Of a DNA stretch of 64,000 bases, positions 1 to 9,901 are shown one piece after another. The stretch is from Schizochytrium sp. TIO01 (taxonomy: Eukaryota > Sar > Bigyra > Thraustochytrida > Thraustochytriidae). Position 1 is the first letter of the stretch. The number at the start of each line of letters is the position of its first letter. The translations under genes were made by a program, and so were the position numbers. The notes beneath the pieces were generated by a model that saw only the letters and a program-made list of their open reading frames with translations, did not search any database and was not told where the DNA came from. The stretch is from NCBI GenBank assembly GCA_004764695.1, contig SMSO01000037.1:3036337-3100336 (forward strand), in the 5' to 3' direction.

Positions 1-711
1 TACTAACCACTATTTTCTGAAAAAATAAAATAAAGAATTCTGTAAAAACAAGCCAAAAAAGGAAAAAATTCCGACAGTTGATTTGAGTCTAAAGCTGTTG
101 AAGATGCGCTTTCGTATATTTATGACAAGTTGAAACCTGCGCGGCGTTCCAAAGGGTGCAGCACTTGAGTGACCAGGAATCATTCGTTTACGCGCATTTA
201 ATGTATAGCGACTAGAAAGCTTGAAGATGCGATAACCGGTCCTATATCTTCCTTGTATCCTGTTAAACTCTGCTCTTATGAGATTTATTGGAATGTTATT
301 TTATATGACGCAGGATTGCGACGGCGACGGCATCTGCGAAGGCGTGCAGAAGAGGCGGTATCTGCGAAAACATGCAGGAAAACGCACCATTGCATCCGAA
401 GCACAGAACGCCAGCCTACCATGTTGATACATGCACATTTCTTGAAAATATATGCTGTAGGCCTCTTCGCGACGCCCCATCATCTTCTTTTATTTTTGAT
501 TGTCCTCTTTTAATGCTGATTTGTTTTGGTCTTTTTTGTCCTTTTTTGTCATTCGTACCCAAATCTGAAACGCGCTTGTCCGGACGAATTCACAATAGCG
601 CAAGATCTATGACTATCACAGTGAAGAACCCTTCGTACCTCAAAGTTCTCCAAAACATTCTCAGACTACTTGCTGGCTGAAAAGGCGATGCAGCCAAGAG
701 ACCACGTGAAG
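1..711. other. Non-coding stretch at left edge
   Basis: No convincing gene. Short open frames overlap on both strands and none resembles a known family. Base composition is mixed and no tandem repeat of note is present. Confidence 0.5.
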
Positions 712-894
712 TTAAGCTGCGTCGAAAACCTGAGGGCGCTGTTCTGAAGATGGAGCTCGCTCGAATGATGATGGTGTTGGTTGATGATGCAGTAGGAATC
801 GTGCCGAATTAGAGTTTGAGGCGGTACTGGCCGTGCTGCTGACGACGACGCTGATCAAGATGACGAGGATTAGGGTGATGATGATAGTTTTCAT
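712..894 (-). CDS. Possible small secreted peptide (60 aa)
   Basis: An ATG at 892-894 on the minus strand opens a 60-residue frame. The start reads like a signal peptide: Met-Lys, then an unbroken hydrophobic run (Ile, Leu, Val) to about residue 19, then a Ser/Thr/Ala stretch that could hold a signal-peptidase site. The remaining ~35 residues are polar with Pro, Ser, Gln and one Arg-Phe-Leu-Leu-His-His segment. I recognise no family. The frame lies alone in an otherwise empty region, and an Ile/Val/Thr-rich start can arise by chance from a GAT-repeat-like plus strand, so it may not be a gene. Transcript evidence would decide. Confidence 0.25.
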   Translation of the reverse strand: MKTIIITLILVILISVVVSSTASTASNSNSARFLLHHQPTPSSFERAPSSEQRPQVFDAA

Positions 895-1639
895 GGTACG
901 AACGAACAATCGTGCGCGTGCCTGCACGGGCTCAGGACCAAAACAATCTTCGAGGAGACAACTTAAGCAATAGAAGTCGGTTCTGCACAAGATTATTCTT
1001 CAGCTCAAGGAAATCTTCAACATGGGCCAAGTCCACTGGTTCTCTGACCAGGTTGTTGAAGGAGCTCTTGTTTGTTTGTTTATTTGTTTGTTTGTCCACC
1101 TTCAAGGCGTCTTTATTCCAGTGGTAGCTCTCATTCTTACCTAACAGCTCTAACTAAGCTGCACAATACCTGTAGGCATTATTGGTCGCAAGGTCTTGAC
1201 TCCGTTCGCCAACTTTGGCATTGTCCTAAAATAGTCTCGCCATGCACCAAGGTTCAGTCATTCGCACAAGAAGAAATGTTGTTGAGGTCCGTTTATTGTA
1301 TTATGCCACTTTCCAGGTCTCTGCAAAACCACAACTTCAGGCAACCGTGATATTCGTACAGTTGCACTAGCACGGCGCGAGTAGCCAGCGCTCGCTCGCA
1401 TCATCAGCTAACCTGCAGCAATGCAGTGCTAGTCATTCCGGTGCTTAGGAAAAGGTTGTACATTCTTCGAGGCGACAGAAAGGAGGGGACTCAGGAAACT
1501 AGGGGAAAACATGAAGTATCTATGTACCTATTAGATAGTACGTACCATACATAGATACATCAATGTGAAACAGCGAAGACTGTCGGACGCAGCTTCGCTG
1601 AGACTTGAACTGGTGCAAATCCACATTAGGAAAGGAAAC
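895..1639. other. Intergenic, upstream of the hydrolase
   Basis: Contains a short TTTG-rich tract near 1069-1095 and an inverted repeat at 1516-1558 (separate entry). No supported gene. The hydrolase promoter is presumably in the last few hundred bases. Confidence 0.5.
1516..1558. repeat. Inverted repeat, potential hairpin
   Basis: GTATCTATGTA at 1516-1526 is exactly complementary in reverse to TACATAGATAC at 1548-1558, leaving a 21-base loop that contains the self-complementary GTACGTAC. It lies 82 bp before the hydrolase ATG, so it may be in the promoter or 5' leader. Confidence 0.6.
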
Positions 1640-2650
1640 ATGGCTGAAGAGGAAGCCCCGTCGTGGTTCACAGAGGCTGTGGACCCTGACGATCGTGAAG
1701 AAGGCCGTGTGTGGACAGATGATGGTGTTGAGATCCAGTTCTTGCACTGGCGACCTCTCAAGACACACAAAGAAGATGGTATCAGGGCGGGAAATCTTCA
1801 ACCTTTGATCTTTGTGCATGGAAATGGAGCTAATGCCTTCTGGTACTGCCCTACAGCGCCATTCTTTAGAGAAACTTTCGATGTTTTTGCTATCAGCTCG
1901 AGTGGATGCGGAGATAGCGGTTTTCGAGATTCCTACAACATAGGCCACTTCACAGATGAGATTATGGCAGTGTGCCGGTCCCTAAAGCTGTTCGATAGAC
2001 CCATGAAACCACTTGTTGTAGGGCACTCTCTTGGAGCCGTAGCTTGCACTCGCTTGGCATTAAATCACGGCGAGATGTTCCATGCCATTGTACTGTGTGA
2101 CACGCGTATCGAAGATCGTCCACCGCATTATTTTGACAAGCAAAAAAAACGAAGCATGGCTGAGCGAGAGGCCAGTCCATTGTATAAGGAACGCGACTCA
2201 TTCAAACTGCATCCTCACACAGTAAAGCCAGGAACCCGTTTCAAACTGGCACCTCCTCAAGATACCACCCCTTATGTGCTCGATTATATCGCCAGAATGT
2301 CTGCAGATTTTGAGGAGCGGGGCTGGCGCTGGAAAGGTGATCCTAATCGCTTTCGAAAGCTTGATCTTGTTACAAATCACCCATATATGAACATGGAAAA
2401 TATGCGAAAGGCACAAGCCAAAGTGCCGTTAGCATACATATACGGCGAACAAAGTTTTTTCATAACCTTTCCTTCTATTCGTGAAACTGTGGAAAAGGAG
2501 GCTACGAAGCTTTTTCCAGTAATTCCCATTCCCCACGCAGAACATCATCTCCTTCTCGATGAACCTATTGCTTTTGTTACTGCATTGCGAGCATTGTTTC
2601 TGCTTTGGGCAAAAGATGCTACGCCAGGGCTTCCGTCAGCTCATTTATAA
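1640..2650 (+). CDS. Alpha/beta hydrolase fold protein (336 aa)
   Basis: Predicted serine hydrolase; the substrate cannot be named. An HGNGAN segment near residue 60 sits where the oxyanion-hole His-Gly of this fold lies. GHSLG around residues 128-132 is the nucleophile elbow, with Ser130 as the likely catalytic residue. A His cluster (HAEHH) about 38 residues from the end supplies the catalytic His. The acid residue is less clear: the segment where it is expected reads YGEQSFF, so a Glu or a displaced Asp may serve. The ATG at 1640 is chosen because the frame runs upstream to 1565 without another ATG. No signal peptide or membrane span is seen, so it is probably cytosolic. Family assignment is firm; an esterase, epoxide hydrolase or thioesterase role is equally possible. 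Confidence 0.85.
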   Translation: MAEEEAPSWFTEAVDPDDREEGRVWTDDGVEIQFLHWRPLKTHKEDGIRAGNLQPLIFVHGNGANAFWYCPTAPFFRETFDVFAISSSGCGDSGFRDSYNIGHFTDEIMAVCRSLKLFDRPMKPLVVGHSLGAVACTRLALNHGEMFHAIVLCDTRIEDRPPHYFDKQKKRSMAEREASPLYKERDSFKLHPHTVKPGTRFKLAPPQDTTPYVLDYIARMSADFEERGWRWKGDPNRFRKLDLVTNHPYMNMENMRKAQAKVPLAYIYGEQSFFITFPSIRETVEKEATKLFPVIPIPHAEHHLLLDEPIAFVTALRALFLLWAKDATPGLPSAHL

Positions 2651-3214
2651 GACATCACTTAATGAAAAGTTACGAGGGATAGTCGTATGCATGAAGTCGT
2701 GAGTCTTTTTAGTCATACCCAATTTCTACACGTCACTTTTATGCAGCCTCGTACAATATTGTCACTGTCTTTCATTACCCCGTATCGACTGCCAGTCGAC
2801 AATAAGTTCTAGGGTTCCAGACTGATATTATATAATGTTAACTAGATAATTCTAGTTTCATCTCTGACAACGCCGACGTTCCTTGTTTTTTTTAATCAAA
2901 GTGAGAGAAATACCTTCACTTGGCAAGAGTATTCTCGCACTATTCTTTTGCAACGCTGGCTCGTTGCTGCATCTATCTGGGCAACGAAGAATTATCGCTG
3001 TGCATAACCTGGGAGTTGATTTTTGGGATATGTGTTTTCTCTTTTCTTTTTTTTCTTCTGATAAACTTTGGAATTAAAAGTTTTTGAGAATTTAAAAAAA
3101 CTTGTTTAAAAACAAAAAACAAAAAACTTGTCACTTGGTAAACAAACCAACAACCGTTTGCCGCGAACGAAAGCTAGTTTCGAGCATAGCATCCTGTCAG
3201 AGCGACCAGAGACG
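2651..3214. other. Intergenic, hydrolase to APC13
   Basis: AT-rich, with A/T runs around 3090-3128 just upstream of the APC13-like gene. No further gene seen. Confidence 0.5.
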
Positions 3215-3445
3215 ATGGAGTCCGACAGCACATACATCCCCAAGCAGGACAACCTGGATTTGATCGATGAAGAGTGGACCAAGGACGCTCTTTCAGACGA
3301 TGAGATCGAGCTGGCGCCTGACAATGACCTCACCCTTGACGACCAGGAGGTCGACCCCACTCTCCCAACAACTGCGATGCGCAAAGACGAAGAGGAGGAA
3401 AAGTGGACAGATCTTGGTCTCGAGAGTTTTGTGAACAACAACTAA
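3215..3445 (+). CDS. ANAPC13: Anaphase-promoting complex subunit 13-like (76 aa)
   Basis: A very acidic 76-residue protein with the hallmarks of APC13 (Swm1). Near the N-terminus is LDLIDEEW followed by an acidic Asp-Glu stretch and LAPDNDL. Near the C-terminus is EEEKWTDLGLESF followed by a short Asn tail. Human APC13 is 74 residues with LDLIDDAW near its start and KWTDLALQYL near its end, so order, spacing and length all agree. APC13 is a structural subunit that stabilises the TPR lobe of the anaphase-promoting complex, the ubiquitin ligase driving exit from mitosis. The ATG at 3215 is the first in frame. It converges on the kinesin gene, with 284 bp between the two stop codons. Such short genes are easily missed by automatic annotation. 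Confidence 0.85.
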   Translation: MESDSTYIPKQDNLDLIDEEWTKDALSDDEIELAPDNDLTLDDQEVDPTLPTTAMRKDEEEEKWTDLGLESFVNNN

Positions 3446-3729
3446 ATCCTCAGCTGCCTTTCCTTCACGCAGCTGTTCACCACCAAAGTTTTGCTTTTCT
3501 CACAAGTAAAATTGCTATGTGTTACTCATTCTAAAAGGTAACCTGCTTGGCCCCAGAATCACATCAGGTCACACATCGATTGCAACAGGATGTAATAGTC
3601 GCATGATCTGCTTCCGTTGCTACTGTCGCACATGCCGGACTGTGTACTCTAAACTAAGAATAGAAAACAATTTTGATTACAAAGAAATTCTACTTGAGTT
3701 TCAAACATCGTTGATTCACAATAAATCAT

Positions 3730-6700
3730 TTACTTGGAACTACTCAGCTTACGTGGCTTGCGCGGAGTGTTTGAGCCTGTCAAGGAAGAAAGGGATGATG
3801 TCGAGGCTCCAAGGGAGCGGCTCTGAGCTGCGAGCTGTGAACGCAAATCGTCAACAAGCCGTTTATACTTCTTGAGGTCCGCAGATTCGCCATTTCGCTT
3901 AGCTTGACCAAGCTGTACCTTGCGACAACGAGCAGCGAAGTTTAGTGAGCACACTGACTCGGGCGCGTTTGAGCGCACCGGAGAAATGTTCACGAACATT
4001 GCCACCTTAGAACCACCTTCCAAAGAGTTCTGCAGAAGGTGAGTAAGTTTGCTGTTGCGGTAAGGAACGTGCTGCTGCCGTGCCTTGGAGTCTCCAAGAG
4101 CAGCAATGACGTCACCAAGCGCGGACAAGCTCTTATTGATATTCTGCGCCTCTTTAAGGCGATCTCCTGAAGCATCGGTCTTGGAAATCCGCTCGCTACC
4201 TGCAAGATCAATCAGGTTCAGTTTTGAGGTTGTCTTAGCCCCAGTGATAAGGTTCTCGCCAGAAATATTCAGCATAAATACCAAGTGGGAGCGAGATGAA
4301 CGCTCGTTCATACTGTGCGAACCAACCGAACGATTGCCCTGGGCATTGCGCATAGCGTTGCGCACATCATCCATCGAATCAACTTGCACAGTCTCAAGAT
4401 CTTGCACATAGACTTTGCCATTGGTGGCAACGCGCAAATCAAGCTTCGCGCGGCCTGTGCTTGCGTCCATTGGAGCCAAGAGGTCGCGAACACTTTCATT
4501 ATAAATCTCGAGAATACTGACTGTAAATTCGAATGTTTCTTCCTCACGACGATCTTGCCTCAACTGAAAAAGACGGTGCAACGCGCGCAAATTTACACCC
4601 GGATCCTCTTTGCTGCCTTCCATTGTAAAGGTCTTTCCACTTCCGGTTTGTCCGTAAGCAAAAATGCAAACATCATACCCATCAAGGGTGCTTGTAACCA
4701 ATGGGCTAATGTCCTCGAACACTTCTTCCTGAGTTGACACAGGCTGAAATACAGCATCAAACTCAAAGCGGTTCATCGTAACCTCATCACGTGCCACCTC
4801 GATTTCATTATCCACAGGATAAGATATGACATCCTTTGAACCATCAAGAGACTTGCGGCGCTCCATCTGCAAGACAGGGCGCACGCGACAGTAAACACGA
4901 ATGTTTCCCTTAATGTCCATCAACTCATTGTGGACACGCTTGCGCAACGAGTTCTCACGAATGTATCGACCGCGATACTCTTCTACAACACCAGAGAGAC
5001 GCTCTTCTTGTTCGGCAAGCGCTGCAGCCTTTTCTGCATCAGCTTCCTTCTTAATCTCTGCTGTAGCAATAAGCGCTTCGTCACGCTCAATCTCTGCACT
5101 TTCGACACGCTGATTACATTCTTCGCGAAGTTTGGTCAACTCAGCTTGTTTCGACTCCTCCAGTTGCACAATTTCAGCTTGCATGCGCTCGACAGTGGAG
5201 TGAAAAGTGTCCTCAATTTCTGCACGGATTCGTGCTGCTTCTTCGCGTTCCTCCGCCATGACTGTTTCATGCTCACGCTCCATCAGTTCCTTGAGAGTTT
5301 CAAGCTCCGATAACGCAGTGCTCGACTCCTTTAGCTGAGCAACTGTTTGCTGGAGCTTGGTCTGTAGCGAGGCCGTGGCAACCTCATGATCTTCTTGGGC
5401 CTTTGCCATGATTACCTTTGTTCGTTCAAGCTCGCTTCGTAGCTCCGCCAAAAGAGTCTCTGCTGCGTCCAACGCTGCAATTTTCTCAGACAATTCCTGG
5501 TCCTTTTGTGCGACCTTCGCCTCTGCTTCTTTTAGAGACTCGGCGTTGGCGGCGCGTTCAGTCTCCAAAGCTTGAATCTCATGTTGCTTGGTTTCAATAA
5601 TAATCTGAGCCTCAGACAAGTCCTTTGTCTTGGCCTCAAGGTCCGCATTTACCAAGTCATGACTTTGCTCGGCAGACTCCAAGTCCGCTTTTGCCTTTTC
5701 AATTGCTGTTTCCAAATCCGTCCTTTCAAGTAATGCAGCTTCCAGTTCCTGTGATTTTGCCTCAAGGGACTTCTTCAGTTCACAAAGAGCTTCCGATTGA
5801 CTTGCAGAGGCGGTCTCCATTTCCTCCAAAGTTTGTTGTTTCGCAGCAAGCTCAGTCTTCAACTCAGACAGAGAGCGATCATAATCAGCCGACTGCTGCT
5901 CTCGGACCATTACTTCAGCCTCCAATCGATTTTGGGCTTCCTCAACGTTTCTGCGCAACGTTTCCAGCTCGGACTGTGATGATTGTTCTAATGACTGGAG
6001 AGCGGAGGCTTTCAGAGACAACTCCTCCTGCGCCGCTAGCAGATTACTTTGAAGCTCCGAATCGTTGGCTGATTGCGAAGCCTGTAGCCTTTCCATCTCT
6101 TCACGCAACTTGGTAGCCAGCGCGTTCGCTTTCTCTTCTTCAGCTTGTCTTGAGGTCTGCAATTCCTCAAGTTCTGCGGTCTTTGCTTGCAAGGCTTCCT
6201 CTGCACGGCGAAGGTTACCAAGGAGCTCAGAGGAACTTGAATTATTCTCATCATTAAGACGTGCGTTATCAGTTTCAAGAGAAGACACTTGCGCAGCTAG
6301 CTGCTTCTTTTGCACTTGCAGGGCGGCTAGAGAGGTTTCAAGATCTGACACTTTCGTTTCTGCATCGTCTTGAGCAGCTTTGAGGGCATTCTGTAATTCT
6401 TCGATGTCTGCTACATGTGCTGCCTGTACTGACAGCTGCACGTGCTCAGCTTTGGTCGAAGTACGCAGCGCCTCCAGCTCAGCTGCCTTCACTTCTAAGG
6501 CTTCTTGGGTTGCACTCAAAGATGCTTCCAAAGATGTTATATCTTGAACATGTGCCTTACTTGTAGCTGTTGCTTGCTCAAGGTGAGAGCGCAACTCCTC
6601 CACCTCTCGGTTGCGTTCAGCAAGGCTAGTTTTCACATGAGCTAGAGCAGAAAGCTCTAAAATTTGTTCCTCTTCGTCGTCTTCGTCATCATTTCCCTCT

Positions 6701-7491
6701 GGATCATTTTGCTCACGGTGGATAGAATTGCGGGGATCAGTTTGCAGCAATACTTCAATTTGCTCACGTTGACGCTCAATACGTTTTGCTAGGTCATCAC
6801 GTTCTCGAGCCAGTTCTATGTTCTTCTGGTTTGACTCTTCTGCCTCTTGAGAGAGCTTGGAGTACTCCATGGCCAGAGAATCAAGAGCATTTTCGTCACC
6901 TTCTTCTTTCGCTTTACGCAACTCCTCCAGGCGCTCTAACTGTTCAACCTTTAAATCCTGTGCTCGCATATGCTCCTTCAGTGAAGCAAGCTGGTCTTGC
7001 AGAACCTGTGTTGTCTCTCGATACTCTCTCGCCTGAACCATGGCGTCCATTTTTTCAGAAATGTTGATTTTCATTTGGTTCTCCCAATCCTTGACCCATG
7101 GTGCATCAAAGGCATCTTTGGCCTCCTCTTCGCGGTCTTTTTCCGCATCTCCACTAGCATTGGAATTTTCACGCAAGGAATCGGGGGATTTACCCACGTG
7201 TGGCACCTCGATTTGATTTGTATCAACAGAACTGGTGTCTTTGGTCAGAGCTGCAATGCGTGCCTCTTTCTCTGCAAAGAGCTTTTGGTACTCCCGTAGG
7301 ACCTTGAGCTGTCCGAGCTCCATTTCTACTAATAGCTGCTTATAGACCTCAATCTGCCGAACATGATCTGCATCCTCTTCATCTTCCCCAAAGTTGTTTT
7401 TGACAGCATTCTCCATGCTCTCCACGGCACGCCTCAAGTTGTCTTCCAAGCCGGTCTTGAAGGACCCAAACGCCAGCCTGTTGATGAACAT
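3730..7491 (-). CDS. Kinesin-14 family, C-terminal motor (1253 aa)
   Basis: A long coiled-coil protein with its motor at the C-terminus, the arrangement of minus-end-directed kinesin-14s (Ncd/KIFC1 type). Residues ~30 to ~850 are almost entirely heptad-like Glu/Leu/Lys/Ala coiled coil with one acidic break. The neck-motor junction at ~860 reads GNIRVYCRVRP, typical of kinesin-14. Motor motifs follow in order: P-loop GQTGSGKT (~947-954), switch I NERSSRSH (~1062-1069), switch II DLAGSE (~1095-1100) and the YRNSKLTHLLQ helix. After the motor comes a ~55-residue basic, Ser-rich tail ending KLSSSK. The usual SLGG after that helix is SLEGG here, a small insertion. The start is the first in-frame ATG, within an ordinary-looking leader. 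A single exon of 3.8 kb is notable for a eukaryote. Roles expected from the family are spindle organisation, microtubule cross-linking or minus-end transport. Confidence 0.95.
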   Translation of the reverse strand: MFINRLAFGSFKTGLEDNLRRAVESMENAVKNNFGEDEEDADHVRQIEVYKQLLVEMELGQLKVLREYQKLFAEKEARIAALTKDTSSVDTNQIEVPHVGKSPDSLRENSNASGDAEKDREEEAKDAFDAPWVKDWENQMKINISEKMDAMVQAREYRETTQVLQDQLASLKEHMRAQDLKVEQLERLEELRKAKEEGDENALDSLAMEYSKLSQEAEESNQKNIELARERDDLAKRIERQREQIEVLLQTDPRNSIHREQNDPEGNDDEDDEEEQILELSALAHVKTSLAERNREVEELRSHLEQATATSKAHVQDITSLEASLSATQEALEVKAAELEALRTSTKAEHVQLSVQAAHVADIEELQNALKAAQDDAETKVSDLETSLAALQVQKKQLAAQVSSLETDNARLNDENNSSSSELLGNLRRAEEALQAKTAELEELQTSRQAEEEKANALATKLREEMERLQASQSANDSELQSNLLAAQEELSLKASALQSLEQSSQSELETLRRNVEEAQNRLEAEVMVREQQSADYDRSLSELKTELAAKQQTLEEMETASASQSEALCELKKSLEAKSQELEAALLERTDLETAIEKAKADLESAEQSHDLVNADLEAKTKDLSEAQIIIETKQHEIQALETERAANAESLKEAEAKVAQKDQELSEKIAALDAAETLLAELRSELERTKVIMAKAQEDHEVATASLQTKLQQTVAQLKESSTALSELETLKELMEREHETVMAEEREEAARIRAEIEDTFHSTVERMQAEIVQLEESKQAELTKLREECNQRVESAEIERDEALIATAEIKKEADAEKAAALAEQEERLSGVVEEYRGRYIRENSLRKRVHNELMDIKGNIRVYCRVRPVLQMERRKSLDGSKDVISYPVDNEIEVARDEVTMNRFEFDAVFQPVSTQEEVFEDISPLVTSTLDGYDVCIFAYGQTGSGKTFTMEGSKEDPGVNLRALHRLFQLRQDRREEETFEFTVSILEIYNESVRDLLAPMDASTGRAKLDLRVATNGKVYVQDLETVQVDSMDDVRNAMRNAQGNRSVGSHSMNERSSRSHLVFMLNISGENLITGAKTTSKLNLIDLAGSERISKTDASGDRLKEAQNINKSLSALGDVIAALGDSKARQQHVPYRNSKLTHLLQNSLEGGSKVAMFVNISPVRSNAPESVCSLNFAARCRKVQLGQAKRNGESADLKKYKRLVDDLRSQLAAQSRSLGASTSSLSSLTGSNTPRKPRKLSSSK

Positions 7492-8569
7492 CGTGCCGCA
7501 GAAAACTGTAGTCTAGAAATCAATTTCTGCTATCAGCTCTAGTTTCTAAATATATATCTCAAGAGCACAATAGGCTCTTTGTCTCTCAACTATGAGCTCG
7601 CCAAGCCCCGGCGGCCGGCAATCAAAGAATGTATGCAAGTTCTGGCATTCTCGATGGTCTTCTCAGGACCGTCTCTGCTAGAATCTGCTCCTATTATTTA
7701 TTATAGCCAAGGTCTTACGGTTGTAGACACGCCCAGGTGGTTAGTCCATTAAGAAATCATATAAGGAAAAGGATAAGAGTCCAAGCTGAAAAGACAGCGG
7801 AATAGAGAGAGAAATAGGGAGTCGTTACACAGAGGGGAACACAGGGAGTTAGTTGTGAATACAGATTTTGACTCCAGAGCCAAATTTTCGTTTTTGATTC
7901 CAAGACAGTGACAAATATTGAAGAGAGTGATGATGCCATGGTACGATTGTTGGTTAGAAAGTATGTTGAAGCTGCAAGGGATGCAGATTTGGTTCAGGAG
8001 CAACACAGAAAGATTGCTGGAATAATTGAGGAAAGTATAGATAACATCAGGATTGAAAGGGTATCCTGATGGAACATCGTGGAGTCAGGAAATTGCGCAG
8101 GGACTATGAGTAGTAAGTTTTTTGGCATATTAAAGAAGGGATTTCGCAACATGCTATGATTGATGCTGATACGGGGTGGTAATAGGAGAACACTGGACAT
8201 ATAAAAGTAACTAAAAAATCATTATTTTTTTTCTTCAATGGTTCATTCAATGATGAAATATTTTGAGCAAAATTTTCACAAAAGCTACCTGAGATGGTAT
8301 AGTAGCCAGCAGGAAGCATACCTTACATCAGGAGCAGATGTCTCCAAATACGAGAGGCTAACTTGTATTTGGGTGGCGATAATTGTGCGCTGTTTCTTAT
8401 GAGTGAATGGATGAATGGATGAATGAGTGATTCCACACGAGCGAGACTTTTAAAATTAATGTGAATTAGAATTTCACTCAGTTGTATAAATTTGTCAAGT
8501 ATAGACCACAACATGGCAAATTTTGGTCACGTTAGAGATAGATAGGTAGGTACCGATTTATATCCCATT
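7492..8569. other. Intergenic, upstream of kinesin
   Basis: Contains the kinesin promoter on the minus strand. The plus strand is purine-rich from ~7760 to 8110 and holds a short open frame at 7871-8068 (see findings). No firm gene. Confidence 0.45.
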
Positions 8570-9901
8570 TTAAGCAAACGCGGTGGAGTTAATGTCGCGA
8601 TCGATAGCAATGTGCTGAGCCTTACCAGTAATCTGATCAACCGCATCAATGTGCAAACGCGATTGCTCATTTACAGAAAATGTAACAAGAATTTGCGGCG
8701 TACCACAAGGTTGAGGATCGATGCCAACAAGCTCGAAACTGGCCAGGATATCATTGTCAGAAGCTCTTGGGGAGGTTCCCTGACGCACAGTAATCTGCAC
8801 AGAGGTCTGACCATCAGTGACTGTAGTAAACACCTGTGAGTGCTCAGCAGGGAGGCGCTGACGTTGAGGAATCATTGTGTGGAAATTATCGTTGACGGTC
8901 TCGAGACCAATGGGCAGACGCTGCACTGGAAGCTGCCAGCCCTGAAAGGTGTCTCGCGATGTAGATACTCCGTTAAAGTAGCCATGATTGACCTGAAGGT
9001 TTCCTCGAGGAACGATAGGCTGGGTACGACCATTTGCCCCGGGTGCGGTGAAGCGCTCACGAGCCTCAGTTGCATCTTGAAATGGGGCATCAGAAACCGC
9101 TGAGTGCTGCGGCCCATGCCCACGCTCAACAGGTTGAGGCGGATATGCGGGGTAGGAATCCTTGGCAGTAGTGGTACCATAAAAATAAGCCTTATTTGGC
9201 TCCCATGCAATGCTTTGCGGCAGAACGCGTGGTGCAACATCGTGTGCTACAAAAGTATCTTGACTAGTGGATCGACCCAAGAAGCGCTGGTCCGCGGGCA
9301 TAACGTCCTGAAGAGTTCTACTCGAAGGTCGAATGGGCTTTGCAAGTTCTTGGTTGCCAGGAGCTCCAAAGGCTCCTCGTGTTGTAGTGTCACTGTAGAA
9401 TTGCGAAGACATGCCGACCTTGACATTTGTACTGCGAGCAACAGTACTGGGCTCGGGGCGTGATCCTCCTTGATGCGGAGTGTAGGTATCTCGGGTGGTG
9501 GTAGTGCCATAAAAAGGCATATTGGGAGGTACCATGCGGGCTGGAGCCAAGGATTTAGTCCTCTCCACATTATGCGGAATATAAGAGTCTCCGGACGTGG
9601 TCGAACTGTAGAATGTTGCATTACTTGGTTGGTACTTTTCCTCTGAGACCACGCGATGAGGCTCAATTCTGTGTGGAGTATAGGTGTCTCGAGTCGTGGT
9701 ATTGCCATAGAACTTGCCGTTCTTATCAGTTGCGAGGTTTCCAGGCGGAGCTACATCCTGCTTTCGAGCAAGATGTTCTGCCCCATAGGCCTGGTACACA
9801 GCCTGAGTTGTAGACTCGCCCCTAAAAGTTGGCCTCTGCGCATGCCATACCTGCACCCGCTTGTCGCCTTCTAGGTGCGTGTTTACCAGCTCTCGCTGCA
9901 T
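8570..9901 (-). CDS. SAXO/Mn-like repeat protein fused to Hsp70 substrate-binding domain (443 aa)
   Basis: Two regions are visible. Residues ~20-320 hold about nine degenerate units, 30-45 residues apart, built on Phe-Tyr-Gly-x-Thr-Thr-Thr-x-Asp-Thr-Tyr-x-Pro-His (FYGNTTTRDTYTPH at 64-77, FYGTTTTRDTY at 130-140, FYGTTTAKDSYPAY at 240-253). These resemble the Mn repeats of SAXO/FAM154 microtubule-stabilising proteins of cilia and flagella. Residues ~325-436 match the beta-sandwich substrate-binding domain of Hsp70 in order: LPIGLET (usual LSLGIET), MIPQRQRLP (usual LIPRNTTIP), SQVFTT, ILASFELVGI, GTPQILVTFSV, IDAVDQITGK. The Hsp70 ATPase domain and helical lid are absent. The start is the first ATG of the frame. 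Likely an axonemal or cytoskeletal protein with a chaperone-derived module. The Hsp70 match is strong, the SAXO assignment moderate. Confidence 0.8.
   Translation of the reverse strand: MQRELVNTHLEGDKRVQVWHAQRPTFRGESTTQAVYQAYGAEHLARKQDVAPPGNLATDKNGKFYGNTTTRDTYTPHRIEPHRVVSEEKYQPSNATFYSSTTSGDSYIPHNVERTKSLAPARMVPPNMPFYGTTTTRDTYTPHQGGSRPEPSTVARSTNVKVGMSSQFYSDTTTRGAFGAPGNQELAKPIRPSSRTLQDVMPADQRFLGRSTSQDTFVAHDVAPRVLPQSIAWEPNKAYFYGTTTAKDSYPAYPPQPVERGHGPQHSAVSDAPFQDATEARERFTAPGANGRTQPIVPRGNLQVNHGYFNGVSTSRDTFQGWQLPVQRLPIGLETVNDNFHTMIPQRQRLPAEHSQVFTTVTDGQTSVQITVRQGTSPRASDNDILASFELVGIDPQPCGTPQILVTFSVNEQSRLHIDAVDQITGKAQHIAIDRDINSTAFA

Noticed and set aside
1565-1639. N-terminal extension of the hydrolase
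   Set aside because: It would need a GTG start; the ATG at 1640 begins a normal-looking protein.
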